Source: a virus
IMG/VR virus record: IMGVR_UViG_3300049846_001293
Coordinates: 1-64,000 of that record
Reading direction: 5' to 3' (one strand)
DNA: 64,000 nucleotides
The notes beneath the pieces were generated by a model. It made no database searches. It saw nothing but the letters and a program-made list of their open reading frames with translations, and was not told the origin of the DNA. Every line of letters starts with the position of its first letter. The stretch's first letter is position 1. Made by a program: the position numbers and the translations under genes. This document shows, one piece after another, positions 31,214 to 40,115 of the stretch.

Positions 31214-32250
31214 TATGCTTTACCGGAAAAACGACTGAGTGGTGCAAATGTTGTTGTCATCCACTCATCTATGTTGGGGAAGGATGCTAGTAATCTATCA
31301 CGTAGTAGTGATTGTGTCAAGGCAAGTTTGTTCAAGCCATTGATCGGTGCATCAAATTGACTCAACACTTTCAATCGAATGGCACCGGACATATGTTGTT
31401 CATCCAATCGCATCAATGAAGTGTTTCGTTCCAACAGGTCTTTATTATTCAAAATGTCCTTGCAGGCTTTGCTATCATTTCCTTCTGCTACGGCGAAAAT
31501 ATGTTCCCAGGCAATCGGTTCTGCATTGGCCAATTCAGGAAAATATTTGATCAGTTTCGCCGGACCAACCCCATGGACACCAGGAATGTTATCGCTCTTA
31601 TCTCCGTCAATCGTACGATAGATAACGAAGTTATTGGGATGAATGCCGTATTCTTCCACCACACTCTCCACTGTATATACCTTTTTCTTGATTGGATTGT
31701 ATACGGTGATTTGTGCATTCACCAATTGAAGGAAGTCTCGATCATTCGACATGATGATAGCTTCGCCACCACGTTCGGCGGTGAGATTGGCAAGATATGC
31801 CAATGCATCATCGGCCTCAATGTTATCGATTGCAATGACGGTCACTGGTAGGTGAGTCAACGATTCCACCAACTTGATGAGTTGATATTTGCGACTATCC
31901 ACTTCGTCGTCCAGTGTATTGAAATCGTAGGTTCGATTCAACTTGGTCATGGATCGACGATTCTCTTTGTAATCCTTGAAGATAGCACGACGTTTCGCAG
32001 ACCCACCTTTACCGTCAAAGACGATGACACATCGTGACGGTTTGAACTGGCGAATTGCCATACCTATGCCTCGTAAGAAGCCGGTGTAGCCACCCATGTG
32101 CACCCCATCTTCGTTCATCGTTGGTGTGCTGGCGAACATCCGCATAAATTGGTTGAGCCCATCAACCAATAAGACTTTGCTATCTCGGCTAATGGGCTCA
32201 ACGTTAGTGTGGGTTTCAGAAAATTGGCGTAACTTTGCTGCGAAATCCAT
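31213..32250 (-). CDS. FEN/PIN-type 5'-3' exonuclease (RNase H-like)
   Basis: 345 residues. Acidic metal ligands appear as VLLVDGLNQFMR near residue 28, CVIVFDGKGGSAKRR near 92, NIEADDALAYLA near 158 and AIIMSNDRDFLQL near 180, then IDGDKSDNIPGVHGVGPAKLIKYF, the helix-hairpin-helix. This matches T4 RNase H / phage 5' nucleases that remove RNA primers. Placed between helicase and UvsX-operon genes. Related PIN-domain proteins can have other uses, but all catalytic segments are here. Confidence 0.92.
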   Translation of the reverse strand: MDFAAKLRQFSETHTNVEPISRDSKVLLVDGLNQFMRMFASTPTMNEDGVHMGGYTGFLRGIGMAIRQFKPSRCVIVFDGKGGSAKRRAIFKDYKENRRSMTKLNRTYDFNTLDDEVDSRKYQLIKLVESLTHLPVTVIAIDNIEADDALAYLANLTAERGGEAIIMSNDRDFLQLVNAQITVYNPIKKKVYTVESVVEEYGIHPNNFVIYRTIDGDKSDNIPGVHGVGPAKLIKYFPELANAEPIAWEHIFAVAEGNDSKACKDILNNKDLLERNTSLMRLDEQHMSGAIRLKVLSQFDAPINGLNKLALTQSLLRDRLLASFPNIDEWMTTTFAPLSRFSGKA

Positions 32251-32256
32251 ATGTCC

Positions 32257-32493
32257 TCAGTCTGTGGGCCATAGTGCTATTGATGCACTTGCTCCATCAA
32301 TGTTCAACCGTTTATCTTCTTCCACTTCTTCTTCGGTGACGAAGTCACCACTGTAGCCGTCTTCTTCGATGTAGAACCCCATTGTGTGACTGGCCAATGG
32401 CGAGAATCGATTGCCGTCCGCGTCATGTGACAGAATCACTAATACATCATCATCGATATCTTCTAGCAAGTGTTTGAGTTCTTTGACGTTCAT
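32257..32493 (-). CDS. Hypothetical acidic protein
   Basis: 78 residues, strongly acidic (EEDGYSGDFVTEEEVEED in the middle). MNVKELKHLLEDIDDDVLVILSHDADGNRFSPL is a pattern seen in many small phage proteins of unknown role. Coupled to UvsX by ATGA. It may mimic DNA charge, but that is only a guess. Confidence 0.72.
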   Translation of the reverse strand: MNVKELKHLLEDIDDDVLVILSHDADGNRFSPLASHTMGFYIEEDGYSGDFVTEEEVEEDKRLNIDGASASIALWPTD

Positions 32494-33617
32494 AGGTCGA
32501 TGTCTCCTTCTTCAAGTTGTACATCTTCCGGAGTCAATCCAACGCTCGAATAACTCATAACTGCCGTTTCGACCATGCGATTGTAGAATTCCTCACGCAA
32601 TTCAGGATTGTCGTTCAACCACTTGCGCCAATCCGACGACTGCATTTTGTGATCCGTGCCACTGAGGTCGGTGTACGTGAAATATGCACCGCCCGTCGAA
32701 ACGAGCTCATGGTCCTTACCAAATTGGAGCCACGATTCAAGATCGTCAATACCACGGTCAAAGTATACATTGAACTCTGCAACACGGAATGGCGGACCCA
32801 ATCGATTCTTCACGACCGAGGCCTTGACCTTCACACCGATTACATCTTTGTCCTTGTTCGTTACTTTACCCGTCACTGACAGGCGAAGTCTCGTGGACGC
32901 GTGGAATGCGATAGCCTTACCACCTGATGTGGTCCACGGATCGGAGAATGCGGGTGCGTTCATCTTCTGTCGTAGTTGATTTGTGAAGACCAATGCAATC
33001 TTCTGCTTTGCAATCAACTGTGTGACTTTCCGCATGGCTTTACTGAGAATGATAGCCTTGCCGGTGGCATAGCCGTCCTTCGAGTAGTCCGTTTCCATTT
33101 CCTGTCGGGTGGGTGCGCCTGCGACCGAGTCCACAACGATAATGACCTTCTTCTCATTACCCTGTGTTTCTCGAACGCGTGTAACGATGGTTTCAATCGT
33201 ATCGAAGATATCTTCGACCGTCTCTGGCTGTGCGTACACCATACGACCAAGATTCAAACCAATGGCTTCGAAGAATTCAGCATTCACTGCGTTCTCCGTA
33301 TCAAGCAATACAACCACACCGTTTTCCTTCTGTACATTTGCCATCATGTGTGCCGCGATCAAACTCTTGCCCGAACCTTCCAATCCTGTCAGTTCGGTGA
33401 TGCGACCACATGCAATGCCGCCATATGGACGGTTGCTGATGGCGAGGTCCAACAACGAACTGCCGGTGCCGATGAAATCCGTCAGGTCCGTTGGTGTCTC
33501 TTCTTGTCCGATGAGATATGCGATGTTCCCATCTTTGAATTTCTTATTGATTGCATCAACAATCGCACTCGCAAGTTCTTCTTGCTGTTGTGTTGGGTCT
33601 TTCTTTTTGGATGCCAT
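32490..33617 (-). CDS. uvsX: RecA-like recombinase, UvsX-like
   Basis: 375 residues from MASKKKDPT. Core motifs are TELTGLEGSGKSLIAAHM near residue 75 (Walker A), VVLLDTENAVN, VIIVVDSVAGAP (Walker B) near 150 and ALVFTNQLRQKM (motif with Gln) near 205. The acidic C-terminus (EDVQLEEGDIDL) is typical of RecA family members. It drives strand exchange and recombination-dependent replication. The start at 33617 is favoured because an AGGT site precedes it; a TTG 24 bases upstream would add eight residues. Confidence 0.94.
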   Translation of the reverse strand: MASKKKDPTQQQEELASAIVDAINKKFKDGNIAYLIGQEETPTDLTDFIGTGSSLLDLAISNRPYGGIACGRITELTGLEGSGKSLIAAHMMANVQKENGVVVLLDTENAVNAEFFEAIGLNLGRMVYAQPETVEDIFDTIETIVTRVRETQGNEKKVIIVVDSVAGAPTRQEMETDYSKDGYATGKAIILSKAMRKVTQLIAKQKIALVFTNQLRQKMNAPAFSDPWTTSGGKAIAFHASTRLRLSVTGKVTNKDKDVIGVKVKASVVKNRLGPPFRVAEFNVYFDRGIDDLESWLQFGKDHELVSTGGAYFTYTDLSGTDHKMQSSDWRKWLNDNPELREEFYNRMVETAVMSYSSVGLTPEDVQLEEGDIDL

Positions 33618-33685
33618 GAAGTATACCTGGAATAGACGCAACAGGGGCAGTGATTGAGATCCCTACCCCCATTACATCAGAAGAT

Positions 33686-34498
33686 TTACTTGCCGAAGAG
33701 TTCAGCGAATTCGTTTTCGACTTTAGTCGTGCCGCGTGAGGCGGACTTCGACGCAGACTTCGCTGCGGTCGGCGAGGCGGCTTCCGTGCCCCAATCGTCA
33801 TCGGTAGTCGAAACTACCTTACGAGGAGTTTCGGACTTGCTACCGCCATCCACATACTTCACCAACACATCCTTCAACTCGTCATACGTCATACGCTTGT
33901 ACAACGAAAGAAGGTCGGGTTGTTCAGTAAGCCACTTCTTCAACTGTTCAGCATCCGTGGTCAACGGCTTCTGTGAAGGTGACACGCGGATCGCCGTCTT
34001 TGCAAACGACGTATCCGACTTTTCTTGTGGAGTGAAGATGACCTTTACGTCACGACCACCCTGTGGGTCGGTGATATCGCCGTATTCGGCGTCGGCCATC
34101 ACTTCGAGCAAGTCGTTGTATACAGTCTTGCCGAAGGCCCAGAATCGTACGCCCTGTTCGGGGTGCTTGCGGTCGATGACCGGCACGAAGGTACGACGTT
34201 GTGGGACGAACTTCTTGGTTTCCTTCCAGTCTTCCTTGGACAATCCACCACCGGAACGCAGTTCATCTGCGAATTCAGCGATTGGATCGGGTTCATTGAA
34301 AGAGATAGGCGACAAATACGTCTTATTTCCAAGATAGTGGAAATAGAGTTCGGTGAACGGATTGTCGGGGTTCTTCGCGAGCGGGATGATACGAATGAGG
34401 TTTTCACCTTCCTGTGGCTTCCAAAGCACTTCCGTGCGAGCCGTATTTCCCTTTAGTTCGCCAAGTTTGGCGCGAAGCGCTGCAAGATCTAATGCCAT
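33686..34498 (-). CDS. 32: Single-stranded DNA-binding protein, gp32-like
   Basis: 270 residues. ENLIRIIPLAKNPDNPFTELYFHYLGN, PISFNEPDP and FWAFGKTVYNDLLEVMADAEYGDITDPQGG follow the phage gp32/T4-type SSB pattern. The zinc-binding Cys/His cluster of T4 gp32 is not visible. The C-terminus is a Ser/Thr/Lys-rich linker with an acidic tail NEFAELFGK that would bind partner proteins. The start has TAGGAG at good distance. A 145-base untranslated leader with a hairpin precedes it. Confidence 0.88.
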   Translation of the reverse strand: MALDLAALRAKLGELKGNTARTEVLWKPQEGENLIRIIPLAKNPDNPFTELYFHYLGNKTYLSPISFNEPDPIAEFADELRSGGGLSKEDWKETKKFVPQRRTFVPVIDRKHPEQGVRFWAFGKTVYNDLLEVMADAEYGDITDPQGGRDVKVIFTPQEKSDTSFAKTAIRVSPSQKPLTTDAEQLKKWLTEQPDLLSLYKRMTYDELKDVLVKYVDGGSKSETPRKVVSTTDDDWGTEAASPTAAKSASKSASRGTTKVENEFAELFGK

Positions 34499-34529
34499 TG
34501 TGTAACTCCTAATGATGTAAGTGATAAGT

Positions 34530-34584
34530 GATAATCATGAAAACATAACCGTTTGGTGGTACTCCTATAAGTATCCTGATTATC
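34530..34584 (-). promoter_or_regulatory. Structured leader of the SSB gene
   Basis: In the mRNA GATAAUCA (34584-34577) can pair with UGAUUAUC (34537-34530), a perfect 8-bp stem with a 39-base loop, ending about 30 bases before the start codon. T4 gene 32 is translationally autoregulated through an upstream pseudoknot, so a similar role is conceivable. The rest of the 34499-34642 gap holds short direct repeats (TATCACT twice) and no gene. Confidence 0.4.
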
Positions 34585-34642
34585 GTAGTTCCGAGCAGTT
34601 CTCGTCGCTATGATAGGAACCTAATTCGCATATCGTAAACCG

Positions 34643-35056
34643 TCAAGCGAGGTCGTCAACTTTTACGATTCGATTCAACTTAGTATGAATTTTCTTCAAT
34701 TTATTGTACGCGGTGACCAGAATAGTATTTTCAAAGTCCGACCAATTGATTTTGTAATTCTTGTCCATGCGGCCGCCGTTCAGCTCGGCAATCAACAGAT
34801 TCAGTGCATTGATGGTATACAAGGTATTACTGCTCTTCTTACGATGCAAGGAAATCGTCGCTTCGGGAACTTGCCCTCGCAGTTCCGAACCCAGTTCTAC
34901 ATTATATGTGCAACAGAACGCAGTGTCGAGTTCTGAATTTTCGAGTACGTAAATTGTGCCAAATGCAACGGTGTATGTTGCATGAATTTGACGGAGGGTC
35001 TGATCTAATTTATCAGCGGTTGTAAACGTACACAGTAATTGTGTCCTTTCGGTCAT
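34643..35056 (-). CDS. Conserved unknown protein next to SSB
   Basis: 137 residues. Beta-rich N-terminal half (QLLCTFTTADKLDQTLRQIH, VAFGTIYVLENSE, FCCTYNVELG) and a helical second half (TLYTINALNLLIAELNGG, then INWSDFENTILVTAYNKLKKIHTKL). It resembles conserved hypotheticals of marine T4-like phages, though I cannot name the family. Both ends are flanked by long gaps, suggesting its own promoter. Confidence 0.75.
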   Translation of the reverse strand: MTERTQLLCTFTTADKLDQTLRQIHATYTVAFGTIYVLENSELDTAFCCTYNVELGSELRGQVPEATISLHRKKSSNTLYTINALNLLIAELNGGRMDKNYKINWSDFENTILVTAYNKLKKIHTKLNRIVKVDDLA

Positions 35057-35137
35057 ACAGACTCCTTATGATCACATCACATTTTGTGTGAGTGAGATAC
35101 TTTCACATAAGTAGTAAACCGAACTGCCACAATTTGA

Positions 35138-36490
35138 TTATCTCGACAATTTCTTCATTTCCTGGTAGGTATTTCCGTAATACACCCGCATCGGGAATCG
35201 GCCACCATGAGAAAGCACTTCGAGCGTGGAATTCAACAATTCTTTTCCGTCGGCCATCGAATAATCGATCAGAATGGCGTCATAGGTGTATAACGTCAAT
35301 TTGGAACGAGCCGCCTGGTAGATCGGCTGAAGTTTGTGAATGGCCGCCAAATTCAGCTCGGTTTCGGCCAGCTGTACCATGTAGTTGAATATTTTGGCGG
35401 GTGTCGGTGACTCGATATCCGATTTGCGGATGGCACGCTTGTAATACGGGGAAGTGATATATCCCTGAATCTCCATCAACATGGTCAACATATCAATGTA
35501 CTTGTACACGGCAGTAAAGAATTCAGGAACATTCGTATCCCGGTCATCACCATACAGCAACCGGAACGTGATTTGCTTACCTTCCTCATACTGTTCCGGT
35601 GTCAATTCAGCGACATCAAAATATTGACGACCGAGGTATTCATGAACCGCAATATCCGTAGGCAACTCGAAACCAATCATGTCTGCAATCAATCGCAGGT
35701 GAAAACTTTCGAAATCGGCCATCACTAACAGCCCGTCGTCGTGCCGGCTGGTGAACATTTCTCGTGACCCGTCTCGTTTGTTCAGTGCCGCAAAATTCAC
35801 GCCACCGAACTTATTTGACGGACGGCCGGTGGTGGTGAACAGATTGTATTCACTGTACAATAAGTCGTTCTGAATGTATCGGTTGATTCGGGGTCCGTAT
35901 TTGGCCACGGACTGGGCCGTTTCGACATGTACACCTGACGATTCCAGATATTGTGTGGCCGGAATGGCGATCTCGTTCATAAACTGATACGCGGACGAGT
36001 TGATCGTCTCCTGTCGAATCGACAGTAGACCATTCAAATGTTCAATGTATGCTTCCAACCACTCGATATGTCGCATCAACGCCAAACTTCGATTGATACG
36101 AACGTGCTTGTCATACATCGCATAGGTACGTTGGTGGTACAGTGTGTAAAACGTCGAAGCCTCGGTCACTTTACTCGTCGTAAGATATTCAATCGACTCG
36201 ATATCATACACGGTACGGATGGACGGCAGAGCATGCATCAATATCTTCTTGGACGGGGTCCAGATTTCAACGTCATCAAACTTATTCAATACCGCCGGGT
36301 CCAATCGTAACGCGTCATTGTGATCGAACGTCAACAAATATGACGCAGACCCCTGTACAACACACAAAGCGCATAAAGCATTGATTGCCTTATGCGCTTT
36401 GTCATCTACGAATATCGGAATCAATGTCACCGGACCGGTGATCGTACTCATCATTGATTCAAATTCTGTAACCGTTTCTACGATTTGCAT
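35138..36490 (-). CDS. Family A DNA polymerase-like protein
   Basis: 450 residues. The C-terminal 250 hold family A polymerase motifs: TTTGRPSNK near 219, motif A MADFESFHLRLIADMIG (D259), motif B KQITFRLLYGDD (K305, F309, Y313-G314) and motif C YDAI (D404), where the usual HD is YD. The first 190 residues are alpha/beta and helical, without recognisable exonuclease residues. The catalytic Asp pair is retained. It is much shorter than Pol I, so it may be a specialised or partly degenerate polymerase alongside the family B enzyme. Confidence 0.78.
   Translation of the reverse strand: MQIVETVTEFESMMSTITGPVTLIPIFVDDKAHKAINALCALCVVQGSASYLLTFDHNDALRLDPAVLNKFDDVEIWTPSKKILMHALPSIRTVYDIESIEYLTTSKVTEASTFYTLYHQRTYAMYDKHVRINRSLALMRHIEWLEAYIEHLNGLLSIRQETINSSAYQFMNEIAIPATQYLESSGVHVETAQSVAKYGPRINRYIQNDLLYSEYNLFTTTGRPSNKFGGVNFAALNKRDGSREMFTSRHDDGLLVMADFESFHLRLIADMIGFELPTDIAVHEYLGRQYFDVAELTPEQYEEGKQITFRLLYGDDRDTNVPEFFTAVYKYIDMLTMLMEIQGYITSPYYKRAIRKSDIESPTPAKIFNYMVQLAETELNLAAIHKLQPIYQAARSKLTLYTYDAILIDYSMADGKELLNSTLEVLSHGGRFPMRVYYGNTYQEMKKLSR
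36364..36402. repeat. 13-bp perfect inverted repeat inside a gene
   Basis: Arms ACAAAGCGCATAA and TTATGCGCTTTGT are separated by 13 bases within the 5' part of the polymerase-like gene. There is no T-run. It may fold in the mRNA or be chance. Confidence 0.6.
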
Positions 36491-36915
36491 TACAACCCTT
36501 GATAGAATCTCGCGTATTGTGTTACTACTTGCGTAAGTCCTGGTAATCGTTCATTGGCCAATTCAATACTTCGTCGATTACTGTCCATGACTCCACTTCG
36601 AAGTCTAACGGGCGGTGAGGATTCTGTCAACGTGTATTCATCGTGTAATGGACCAGATATTTGCCATCGAACTTCCACAACTGTGTACAAGGCATTTCGT
36701 TGTAATTTAATGTACGTCGATCGGTCGATTTCTTGGATATCCACATGTGACGTCTGTTGTGATGGGCGAGCGAAATATCGTGTAAATTCCCCTTGTGCTA
36801 CATCACGAGGAGTTACCGTCGGTGTATGATCGTACACCGCGATGGGCTTGAACACTTGGGCCGCCCCCACCCGGCGATAGGTATCCATCATTTCACGAAT
36901 AGAAAAGAATGACAT
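36490..36915 (-). CDS. Putative virion or baseplate-associated protein
   Basis: 141 residues from MSFFSIREMMDTYRRVG. Mixed alpha/beta with no named domain: FKPIAVYDHTPTVTPRDVAQGEF, then ALYTVVEVRWQISGPLHDEY, then a helical end. The start at 36915 was selected because it follows the baseplate stop by one base; the longer frame would sit inside that gene. It ends at the ATG of the polymerase-like gene and is presumably part of the baseplate operon. Confidence 0.7.
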   Translation of the reverse strand: MSFFSIREMMDTYRRVGAAQVFKPIAVYDHTPTVTPRDVAQGEFTRYFARPSQQTSHVDIQEIDRSTYIKLQRNALYTVVEVRWQISGPLHDEYTLTESSPPVRLRSGVMDSNRRSIELANERLPGLTQVVTQYARFYQGL

Positions 36916-36916
36916 G

Positions 36917-39844
36917 TTAGAATCTCGCCGTTGCGTTACCATTACCTTCATACCACAACATTTTGAAATATCCACGAATTTTCGTTCGCCATCCGGCGGG
37001 CGTGATGGCATCAGAGATTTCAGTAACTTGAAACACGCCGTGCTTTTCGAACACGAACGGAATCTTATCGACGAAGAAGCCATCGGATATACTGATGCCC
37101 GCAATACCCTGAATTTCAACCGTGACCGACGTTGTCGTAGGGAACGGGGACATGAAACTATTGACCTGTTCCATGTTCGTATATGCGTCTTTGGTGATGG
37201 AATTGATCATCTTATTTCGTGATGTTGCAATCAAATTGACGATGCCATCACCGAACTTTGCCGATACTTCAGCACGGCGACGTTCTTCGGCCTGTTGGTC
37301 GGCATATGACGTTTGTTGGTCGGAGTTGGGAGTTCGAGCCAATGATGTTTCCGGCATCGATACGTTACCGTCGATGCTGGTAAGTTTTGGTAGTGCAGAA
37401 TATCCCAATTGTTGAATGTGGCCAAGATCGTTGTACTCGTCCGGCAATAATTCCAGCAATGGCCATTCTGCCTGACGGGACCGTATCAGTTGTCGCATGT
37501 AAACATTTCCATCATACGGCTTATCTTTGTACACGTTCAGATCAACCGCCGCGCCACGAGTATGTGCTGAATCCGTGGTCCAGGTAACAATCTTGCCATC
37601 CCGTTCACGACCCTGTCCATACAGATACGTTTGTCGTTCTTGTGGTCGGAATGCTTCAACGACCTGTACAATGTACCCCTCGGACTGCAATATATCGACC
37701 ACTGCTTTGATTTGTGCTCGAAAATCAGGTAATAGTTTGTTAAGATCGGTATCAGGCTTGTCTAACGGCAACGTTGCAATAGTAATGCTGTTTTTTGCGG
37801 ATGGTGGATCGAGATGTACAAACGTTGATGCTGCCGGCGCTAATGACAGTCGAGACGTACCCAGTGCATCACCGGGTTGTCGATCCACGCCGGTTTCAGT
37901 CAATTGTGGACCGATAGGGTTCACACCGGCAATACGAGCCGCGGTCGTTGGATTTGTACTATCCACCGGTTCAAACACTACGATGCTATTTGTTGGTGGT
38001 GGCGTCAATCCGGTCTGATATGCACGAATAGCCGTTTGTAGATCGTCTACTAGGTTCGTCCAATTGAGCACAAACATATGTGCACTGGTCGTACCCAGCA
38101 ACGGCATCGACTTGATCATTTTTTGTTGTTCCTCGGTACTACTCGCTTTGAATTTTGCCGTCAACATCATCTGTGTGATCAACTCTGGTGGAAACGCACT
38201 ATCGAATTCCACCGAGAGACATTCGCCGGCGCCACCAACATTGAACTTGTAGAATGAACGACCCCGTGCCTGATCCCCGAATTTGTAATCGATGATCTTG
38301 TACCGAGCGTTTTCTTCGTCATAGAACAATTGTAACTGCCAATAGTTACCGACTGCATAGTTCATCTTGTTCAATAACGCCGTGATCGACTGTCGAAGAT
38401 CCATGGAAGTCATGAAACTCTGCCGAATGGCGCCGGCCATAATCCACACGCCTTCGGTTAATTTGCCTTGGCGATTGGACGAGTAGTATCCGCCAAATTT
38501 ACCCGTGAGTGGGAATTTAGGATCGGCTTCTATGAGATATGGCTCTACCCAATTAGTAATGAGCAACATGGTTTCCGGATCCGAGGATTTCAGTACCGGA
38601 TGAAACCCCACATATTCACCATCATCCACATTGTAAAACTGCAGGAACTCTGTCAGTTGTGTTCGCACAAATGTGTCAGAGATTACACTGATCATGTCTT
38701 GGAATAGATCTTGGAATAAGAATTTCCATGTAACATAGGTGTAATCCATTGGATTCTGTGTTACATCGTCGTCCGTGGTGGCAGTATTCGCTTCTCGACG
38801 GCGGGTCGAATTCAATCGCTTTTCAAAATCAGGATTAATGAAATGATGTACGTTTTGATTGCCATCTTTGACATGTCGTTGAATAAACTGATCGAACATA
38901 CCAGAGGTGAAATATTCTCGAATGCTGGTGATGCCCGGATTCTCAACCGTTTGATTGAAATGCGTGTTATCCAAACTAACACCCCACATATTTTCGCCTT
39001 GTGAGACGATTGTAGTGGTGCACTTGTATATGTTGGTCGTTGGTTCGAAATCGATTTGGAAATTGCCAATCTGACCCACGATGAAGTCGTAATTTCCGTG
39101 GTTGGGCTTATTGTAATTCTCAATAACGTACGCACGACCGGTTTGATCGGCCAGGCCCGGTATTCGACGTACGGCGCCCACGACATGAAGCAATTCAGTT
39201 GATAATTGTTGATAGTTTGCAAAATCCAACGTTTTGGCCGGCCGTTCATCAGAGAACAGTTGACCGAATTCCAAAATCACATGATTGCCAGGAATAAGGA
39301 AGTGAGTACGGAGAAATTCCAACTGTCCTCGGTTATAGCACTGCCACTGCACCTGTGCCGTGAGCGGTTCGCCCAATCCACGGCGGTTGACCGTGACATT
39401 GGTGATACCCGGTGCCGGATGTGGTACATGAGGAATGGTACGACGGGCTTCCGCCAGTCGAGTATCTCCACGTTCTCGTATCAATGACGGATCGGATTGT
39501 GCAAACGTGCCATAGTCCACAGAAATCATATCGCTGGTAATGATCTTCTTGGCATTTCGATTGTTTGCGTCCGGCGTATCCAAATCATATGCCGTGCCAA
39601 TCACACCCTTGTTCAGACCACCATACGTCAAATCAAAGATGTTCGCCGACCGATTGTCAAACCCATGTAAACCCAATGACAGATGTCGGTATCGCAGCCC
39701 CGACGTAGCATCGACCATCGTCGAGGTTAATCGAACGAATGGCGTGATGGTCGAAGTGGGATACGTTGACTTACGACGTCTGAGTTCGTCATATACGAAT
39801 GGACGAAATTCATTGAATTGTGGATATGGTGCGCGAGAGGACAT
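36917..39844 (-). CDS. Large baseplate protein with embedded M15 peptidase
   Basis: 975 residues. The first 700 are beta-rich structural sequence. Residues about 701-815 form an M15-type peptidase domain: VVEAFRPQERQTYLYGQGR, DSAHTRGAAVDL (the SxHxxGxAxD zinc motif, about 759-768) and LGHIQQ (third zinc His, about 809). These residues fit D,D- or L,D-carboxypeptidase/endopeptidases that cut peptidoglycan peptides. The last 150 residues are again structural, ending GGYFKMLWYEGN-like strands. It likely opens the cell wall during tail injection, as T4 gp5 lysozyme does. Confidence 0.83.
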   Translation of the reverse strand: MSSRAPYPQFNEFRPFVYDELRRRKSTYPTSTITPFVRLTSTMVDATSGLRYRHLSLGLHGFDNRSANIFDLTYGGLNKGVIGTAYDLDTPDANNRNAKKIITSDMISVDYGTFAQSDPSLIRERGDTRLAEARRTIPHVPHPAPGITNVTVNRRGLGEPLTAQVQWQCYNRGQLEFLRTHFLIPGNHVILEFGQLFSDERPAKTLDFANYQQLSTELLHVVGAVRRIPGLADQTGRAYVIENYNKPNHGNYDFIVGQIGNFQIDFEPTTNIYKCTTTIVSQGENMWGVSLDNTHFNQTVENPGITSIREYFTSGMFDQFIQRHVKDGNQNVHHFINPDFEKRLNSTRRREANTATTDDDVTQNPMDYTYVTWKFLFQDLFQDMISVISDTFVRTQLTEFLQFYNVDDGEYVGFHPVLKSSDPETMLLITNWVEPYLIEADPKFPLTGKFGGYYSSNRQGKLTEGVWIMAGAIRQSFMTSMDLRQSITALLNKMNYAVGNYWQLQLFYDEENARYKIIDYKFGDQARGRSFYKFNVGGAGECLSVEFDSAFPPELITQMMLTAKFKASSTEEQQKMIKSMPLLGTTSAHMFVLNWTNLVDDLQTAIRAYQTGLTPPPTNSIVVFEPVDSTNPTTAARIAGVNPIGPQLTETGVDRQPGDALGTSRLSLAPAASTFVHLDPPSAKNSITIATLPLDKPDTDLNKLLPDFRAQIKAVVDILQSEGYIVQVVEAFRPQERQTYLYGQGRERDGKIVTWTTDSAHTRGAAVDLNVYKDKPYDGNVYMRQLIRSRQAEWPLLELLPDEYNDLGHIQQLGYSALPKLTSIDGNVSMPETSLARTPNSDQQTSYADQQAEERRRAEVSAKFGDGIVNLIATSRNKMINSITKDAYTNMEQVNSFMSPFPTTTSVTVEIQGIAGISISDGFFVDKIPFVFEKHGVFQVTEISDAITPAGWRTKIRGYFKMLWYEGNGNATARF

Positions 39845-39851
39845 GCGGGAG

Positions 39852-40112
39852 TTATTCCGTTGGGATGATTAGATCCGTGCCAGGAGTGATGTGCAAACTA
39901 CCGTCAACTTTACCGTTGACCGCGGCAATCTTCCACCAATCCTTTGCAGATCCATATACACGATTGGCGATGATGTCAAATCGATCACGTTCACCAGCAG
40001 ACACCACCACATCAGCGGTTGTAGGCTTTATCACCGTGGGGCGGCACGTTTGGTTCACACGTGCACCGTCGAATCGAGTCGTTTGTTGTAAAGGCTTATC
40101 GTATCGTTCCAT
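39852..40112 (-). CDS. LysM-like small baseplate protein
   Basis: 86 residues. The C-terminal half, DRFDIIANRVYGSAKDWWKIAAVNGKVDG followed by ITPGTDLIIP, has the LysM-like pattern found in baseplate wedge and tail-X type proteins (as in T4 gp53). LysM domains bind peptidoglycan or act as structural adaptors. It sits between two large baseplate genes. Confidence 0.78.
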   Translation of the reverse strand: MERYDKPLQQTTRFDGARVNQTCRPTVIKPTTADVVVSAGERDRFDIIANRVYGSAKDWWKIAAVNGKVDGSLHITPGTDLIIPTE

Positions 40113-40115
40113 AGA

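Noticed and set aside
33642-33685. Possible terminator between the SSB and UvsX genes
   Set aside because: The GGGG/CCCC pairing is short with a large loop and there is no T-run.
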